Of a stretch of 31,244 nt of DNA, positions 28,643 to 31,244 are shown piece after piece; position 1 is the first letter of the stretch, and every line of letters starts with the position of its first letter. A model generated the notes under the pieces. That model ran no database searches. It saw only the letters and a program-made list of their open reading frames with translations, and was not told the DNA's origin. The stretch is from Paenarthrobacter nitroguajacolicus JCM 14115 (GTDB lineage: Bacteria; Actinomycetota; Actinomycetes; Actinomycetales; Micrococcaceae). A program made the position numbers and the translations under genes. The stretch spans positions 1 through 31,244 of the forward strand of contig BBFS01000054.1 in assembly GCA_001313365.1 (NCBI GenBank), read 5' to 3'.

Positions 28643-28673
28643 GAATCTACACGAGTAGATTCCGGTAGTGCAA
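28643..28673 (-). promoter_or_regulatory. Promoter of the sugar ABC operon with LacI-type operator O1
   Basis: GAATCTAC-ACGA-GTAGATTC at 28643-28662 is a perfect 20-bp inverted repeat with a four-base centre, a LacI-family style operator. On the minus strand TTGCAC (28673-28668) and TAGATT (28649-28644) with 18 bp between make a plausible promoter, so bound repressor would cover the -10 box and spacer. The half site CGAGTAGAT recurs at 28728-28736. Confidence 0.6.
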
Positions 28674-28721
28674 GAGCATCCGCAACATTTTGGTGTGAAA
28701 TGTTCAATTATGTTGCTTCTG

Positions 28722-28736
28722 TTGACTCGAGTAGAT
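28722..28736 (+). promoter_or_regulatory. Second LacI-type half operator O2 upstream of the oxidoreductase
   Basis: TTGACTCGAGTAGAT contains ACTCGAGT and the nine bases CGAGTAGAT shared with O1. It lies 78 bp upstream of the oxidoreductase start. TTGACT at 28722-28727 might serve as -35 for the plus-strand genes, although no clear -10 follows. Two sites about 80 bp apart could allow one LacI protein to control both arms. Confidence 0.45.
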
Positions 28737-28813
28737 GGCAGTGCGAGACTCGACGGGAAATCACATGAGGGACGTAGCGGAGGCTGCTTCGGCAGCCCCA
28801 GGAAGGTAAACAA

Positions 28814-30027
28814 TGACGTTTTCGATCGGTGTTGTGGGTGCCGGGCAGTTCGGCAGCCAATTCGCCCACTTGTTCAAGCTCCACCCCGGCGTCAGTGCGG
28901 TCTACGCCATCGACGAACTTCCCGAGCGGGCTACTGCTGCGCAGGAACGCTGGGGGGGCTGGACGGCGTGATGGGCAGCTTCGAGGAGCTGTTGGAGTCC
29001 GACGTCGATGCTGTCGCCATCTTCACGCAGCGGTGGACGCACGGGCCACTCGTCGAGCGTGCCCTGCGGGCCGGAAAGCATGTCTATTCAGCGGTACCCA
29101 TGGCCATCTCCGAAGAGGAAATCGAACGGATCATCGAGGCCGTGCGTGAGACCGGGTTGTCTACGCGATGGGCGAGACCAGCTACTACAACCCCCCCGCC
29201 ACCGTCTTCGCCCGGCAGCAACATGCGGCCGGCAAGTTTGGCCGGATTTTCTACACCGAAGGCGACTACGTCCACGACATGGATCTCGGTTTCTATGAGG
29301 CATACCAGTACAGCGGCGGAGAGCGGTGGAAGGAAACCGCCAGCTACCCGCCCATGCTCTACCCCCCCACTCACGCAATCGGCGGCGTCCTCGGAGCCGT
29401 CCCCCCCGGACATGCGGTCAGCGTCAGCTGCATCGGCGTGAAGGACCAGCGTGGCGATGGCGTCTTCGACAAGGACGTCAGCATGTTCGCCAACGACTTC
29501 TCGAACGCCACGGCGCTGTTTGAAATGAACGACGGCGGCGCGATGCGCACCAACGAGATGCGCCGCGTAGGGTACCCGTCTCATATCCGCGAGTCCCGCT
29601 TCCGTTTCTTTGGCACCGATGCCAGCTTTGAGCAACTTGCCACCACCACCGTGTGGCAGGACAAGTCCACCGTGGAAGACGTGTCCCAGCAGGTGGAAAC
29701 CAAGCCAACCATGTCCCTGGATGACCCCTCGCTGGCAGACGTGCCCCTGAGCTGCGGGACGCCTTCATCTCGGGGGGGCTGGCTCCAGTACACGACCAGT
29801 CCAGGCTTCCCCCAGGAGTTCCTGGGAGCGCCCAACGGGCATGAAGGAAGCCATCAGTTCCTGGTGGACGACTTCGTCACGGCCGTGAATAACCGCAGCT
29901 TCCTCCGGTAAACGCCTGGGTGGCGGCCCGGTTTACGTTGCCGGGAATCGTAGCCCACGAGTCTGCGCTTCGTGGCGGGGGGGAGCGCCTTCCCATCCGC
30001 GACTTCGGTGATGCTCCCGTGGAGTAG
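28814..30027 (+). CDS. Gfo/Idh/MocA family oxidoreductase
   Basis: This is an NAD(P)-dependent sugar or cyclitol dehydrogenase-type protein of about 395 residues. The Rossmann start is MTFSIGVVGAGQFGSQFAHL. The usual EKP motif region reads HVYSAVPMAISEEE, so the typical Lys is missing. The C-terminal domain contains GGERWKETASYPPMLYPTHA (YPTHA motif), ESRFRFFGTDASFEQL and HEGSHQFLVDDFVTAVNNRS. ATG 28814 is preceded by AGGAAGG. G/C runs at 29190, 29365 and 29401 insert extra prolines in frame; the runs or indels at 28950, 29158, 29772 and near 29905 break the frame. It is followed 14 bp later by the LacI gene and faces the sugar importer, so it probably modifies a sugar released by or related to the galactosidase; its substrate is unknown. 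Confidence 0.88.
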
Positions 30028-30041
30028 CTAGCATTTACCTC

Positions 30042-31067
30042 ATGACAACTTCGGCGGTACAAACCTCGCGCGGCCCGGTTACACGCAAAGACGTGGCCCG
30101 GTACGCCGGGGGGTGAGTACCGCGTCGTGAGTTATGTGGTGAACGGTGGGCCCAAGAACGTTGCCCCCGGCGACGGAAGCCAAGGTTCGCGACGCCATCC
30201 GCGTTCTCGGTTACCGGCCCAACGCCGCCGCCCGGGCCTGAAGCTGGGATCCAGCGAGACCATTGGCGTGGTGGTTCCGGATAACACCAACCCGTTTTTC
30301 ACGCAGCTGGCCCACGCTGTGGAAGACGCCGCAGCGGAACTTGGCTTCGGCATGGTCCTCACCAACTCGGACGGAAGCCTGACGCGCGAACGCAAGAACA
30401 TCCGCACGTTGGCCGCCCGCCAGGTGGACGGTGTATTTTTGGCCAGCTGTGTGTTCGACCCCGATGTCACCGAACTGGAGGCTTCGGAGATTCCGTCCGT
30501 GCTCCTGAACAATGCAGGGTCGCCCCCCCGGGACTTAGCAGCGTGGGTGTCGATCTCCAAGCAGGAGCGCGTGCGGCCGTGGAACATCTCATTGGTCACG
30601 GGCACACGAATATTGGCTTGGCAATCGGAACCAATACCGGCAACCAACTGGATGGGCGCGAGGTGGGCTGGCTGGCCACCTTGCGCGACGCCGGGCTGCC
30701 GGACGGGCCTATGCTGCACGGTCCCTTTAGCCGTCCGGGCGGCTACGAGGTAGGCAAACGCTTCCTCGCCATGGCCAATCGCCCCCCCACCGCGATCTTC
30801 GCGAGCAACGACATGCAAGCCATCGGCATCCTTCGGGCGCTCCATGAGGCAGGCGTTCGTGTGCCCGAGGACCTTGCGCTGGTGTCCTTCGACGGCTCGC
30901 TGGACGCCGAATACTGCTGGCCCGCGCTGACTACTGTTGCCCAGCCCGTCAAAGCGATGGCCGAAGCCGCAGTGCAGGCATTGGTGGGCAAGGGCCGCGG
31001 CGATGAACTGCAACACCAGATCCTGCCCACCGAGTTGATCATCCGACAGTCCTGCGGCTGCAAATAG
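30042..31067 (+). CDS. LacI family transcriptional regulator
   Basis: This regulator of about 340 residues has an N-terminal LacI helix-turn-helix (VTRKDVARYAGVSTAVVSYV) and hinge (YRPNAAARALKLGSS). The effector-binding domain includes TIGVVVPDNTNPFFTQLAHA, RQVDGVFLASCVFDPDV, HTNIGLAIGTNTGNQLDGRE, IFASNDMQAIGILRALHEAG and LALVSFDGSLDAEYCWPALT, ending RQSCGCK. ATG 30042 lacks a good ribosome binding site and may be translated by coupling to the oxidoreductase, 14 bp upstream. Frame breaks occur at the G6 run near 30110, near 30165, near 30235 and at the C7 run near 30522. It probably binds the CGAGTAGAT sites at 28643-28736 and is released by a galactoside or derivative. Confidence 0.92.
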
Positions 31068-31072
31068 CCCGC

Positions 31073-31129
31073 CGAGATGGCATTTAATGCCAATGTTTGT
31101 GGGAAACACCGTCATTAACTGCCACCTCG
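31073..31129. repeat. Imperfect inverted repeat after lacI, terminator-like
   Basis: CGAGATGGCATTTAATG at 31073-31089 pairs with CATTAACTGCCACCTCG at 31113-31129 (15 of 17 positions). The left arm overlaps a smaller perfect palindrome, TGGCATTTAATGCCA, at 31078-31092. It lies between the convergent lacI and the truncated minus-strand gene, and its right arm contains the reverse complement of GGCAGTTAATG, similar to the GCAGTTAA core of the element at 9183-9249. Confidence 0.55.
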
Positions 31130-31160
31130 CGGGGGGGGATTACGACGGCGGCTGGCCGGG

Positions 31161-31244
31161 TTACGAGTCCATGCTGGCGTAACGCTCGGGGGGGCGGGCC
31201 AGCACCTGGCCGATCTGCGCCGTGCCCGCGGCCACGGCCAGCCG
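31161..31244 (-). CDS. 3' end of an unidentified minus-strand gene (partial)
   Basis: The minus strand reads RLAVAAGTAQIGQVLARPP and then ERYASMDS before a TAA at 31163-31161. A G7 run at 31190 may add one Pro or shift the frame. The high-GC codon use and the convergent position behind the inverted repeat make a real C-terminus plausible, but 27 residues are too few to name a family. The rest lies outside the window. Confidence 0.4.
   Translation of the reverse strand, partial: RLAVAAGTAQIGQVLARPPERYASMDS

Overview
The window looks like chromosomal DNA of a high-GC actinobacterium of the family Micrococcaceae (Arthrobacter/Paenarthrobacter type). This rests on the codon bias, the protein families as I remember them, sugar ABC importers without a local ATPase, and a conserved block of ponA-type penicillin-binding protein, metallophosphoesterase, RidA, NUDIX, CvpA/trypsin-like protease and crp that resembles the ponA2-crp-marP neighbourhood of Mycobacterium tuberculosis. 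The sequence is of poor quality. Nearly every gene is broken or altered by small indels. About 70 C or G runs are 6-8 long, mostly exactly 7, where protein conservation predicts 4. I therefore treat most frame breaks as sequencing or assembly errors and give each gene its full reconstructed span.

Layout. 1-5280: a catabolic/transport block on the plus strand (NCS1 nucleobase/hydantoin-type transporter, Asp/Glu-racemase-superfamily enzyme, SDR oxidoreductase, terminator, DctA-type dicarboxylate transporter). Two TTCC-N7-GGAA palindromes, one ahead of each transporter, suggest one shared regulator. 5294-6745: sterol-carrier-type protein and asparaginase, minus strand. 6919-9178: purD and purC. 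9253-10880: an XRE-TPR regulator divergent from a 75-residue secreted peptide precursor that carries the octapeptide IGNWPDPM twice, once at its very C-terminus. This looks like an actinobacterial RRNPP-style peptide-pheromone system and is the most interesting item here. 11031-11104: tRNA-Pro(CGG). 11206-14847: a heterodimeric ABC exporter with one degenerate ATP site, preceded by a MarR-like palindrome. 15019-22743: the cell-wall/stress block (metallophosphoesterase, ponA, DUF4177, RidA, NUDIX, aroQ, marP-like protease, crp).

22941-31067: an alpha-galactoside utilisation locus. It has a GH36 alpha-galactosidase, a CUT1 binding protein with two permeases on the minus strand, and a Gfo/Idh/MocA oxidoreductase and LacI regulator on the plus strand. 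The two arms are divergent, and operator-like CGAGTAGAT sites lie between them. The importer would bring in alpha-galactosides, the GH36 enzyme would split them, and the LacI protein would probably repress both arms. The last 84 bases are the 3' end of an unidentified minus-strand gene.

Two arrays of a 32-bp tandem repeat (six copies near 19950-20132, five copies at 22802-22940) sit in opposite orientation, each between convergent gene ends. They flank the aroQ-marP-crp segment.
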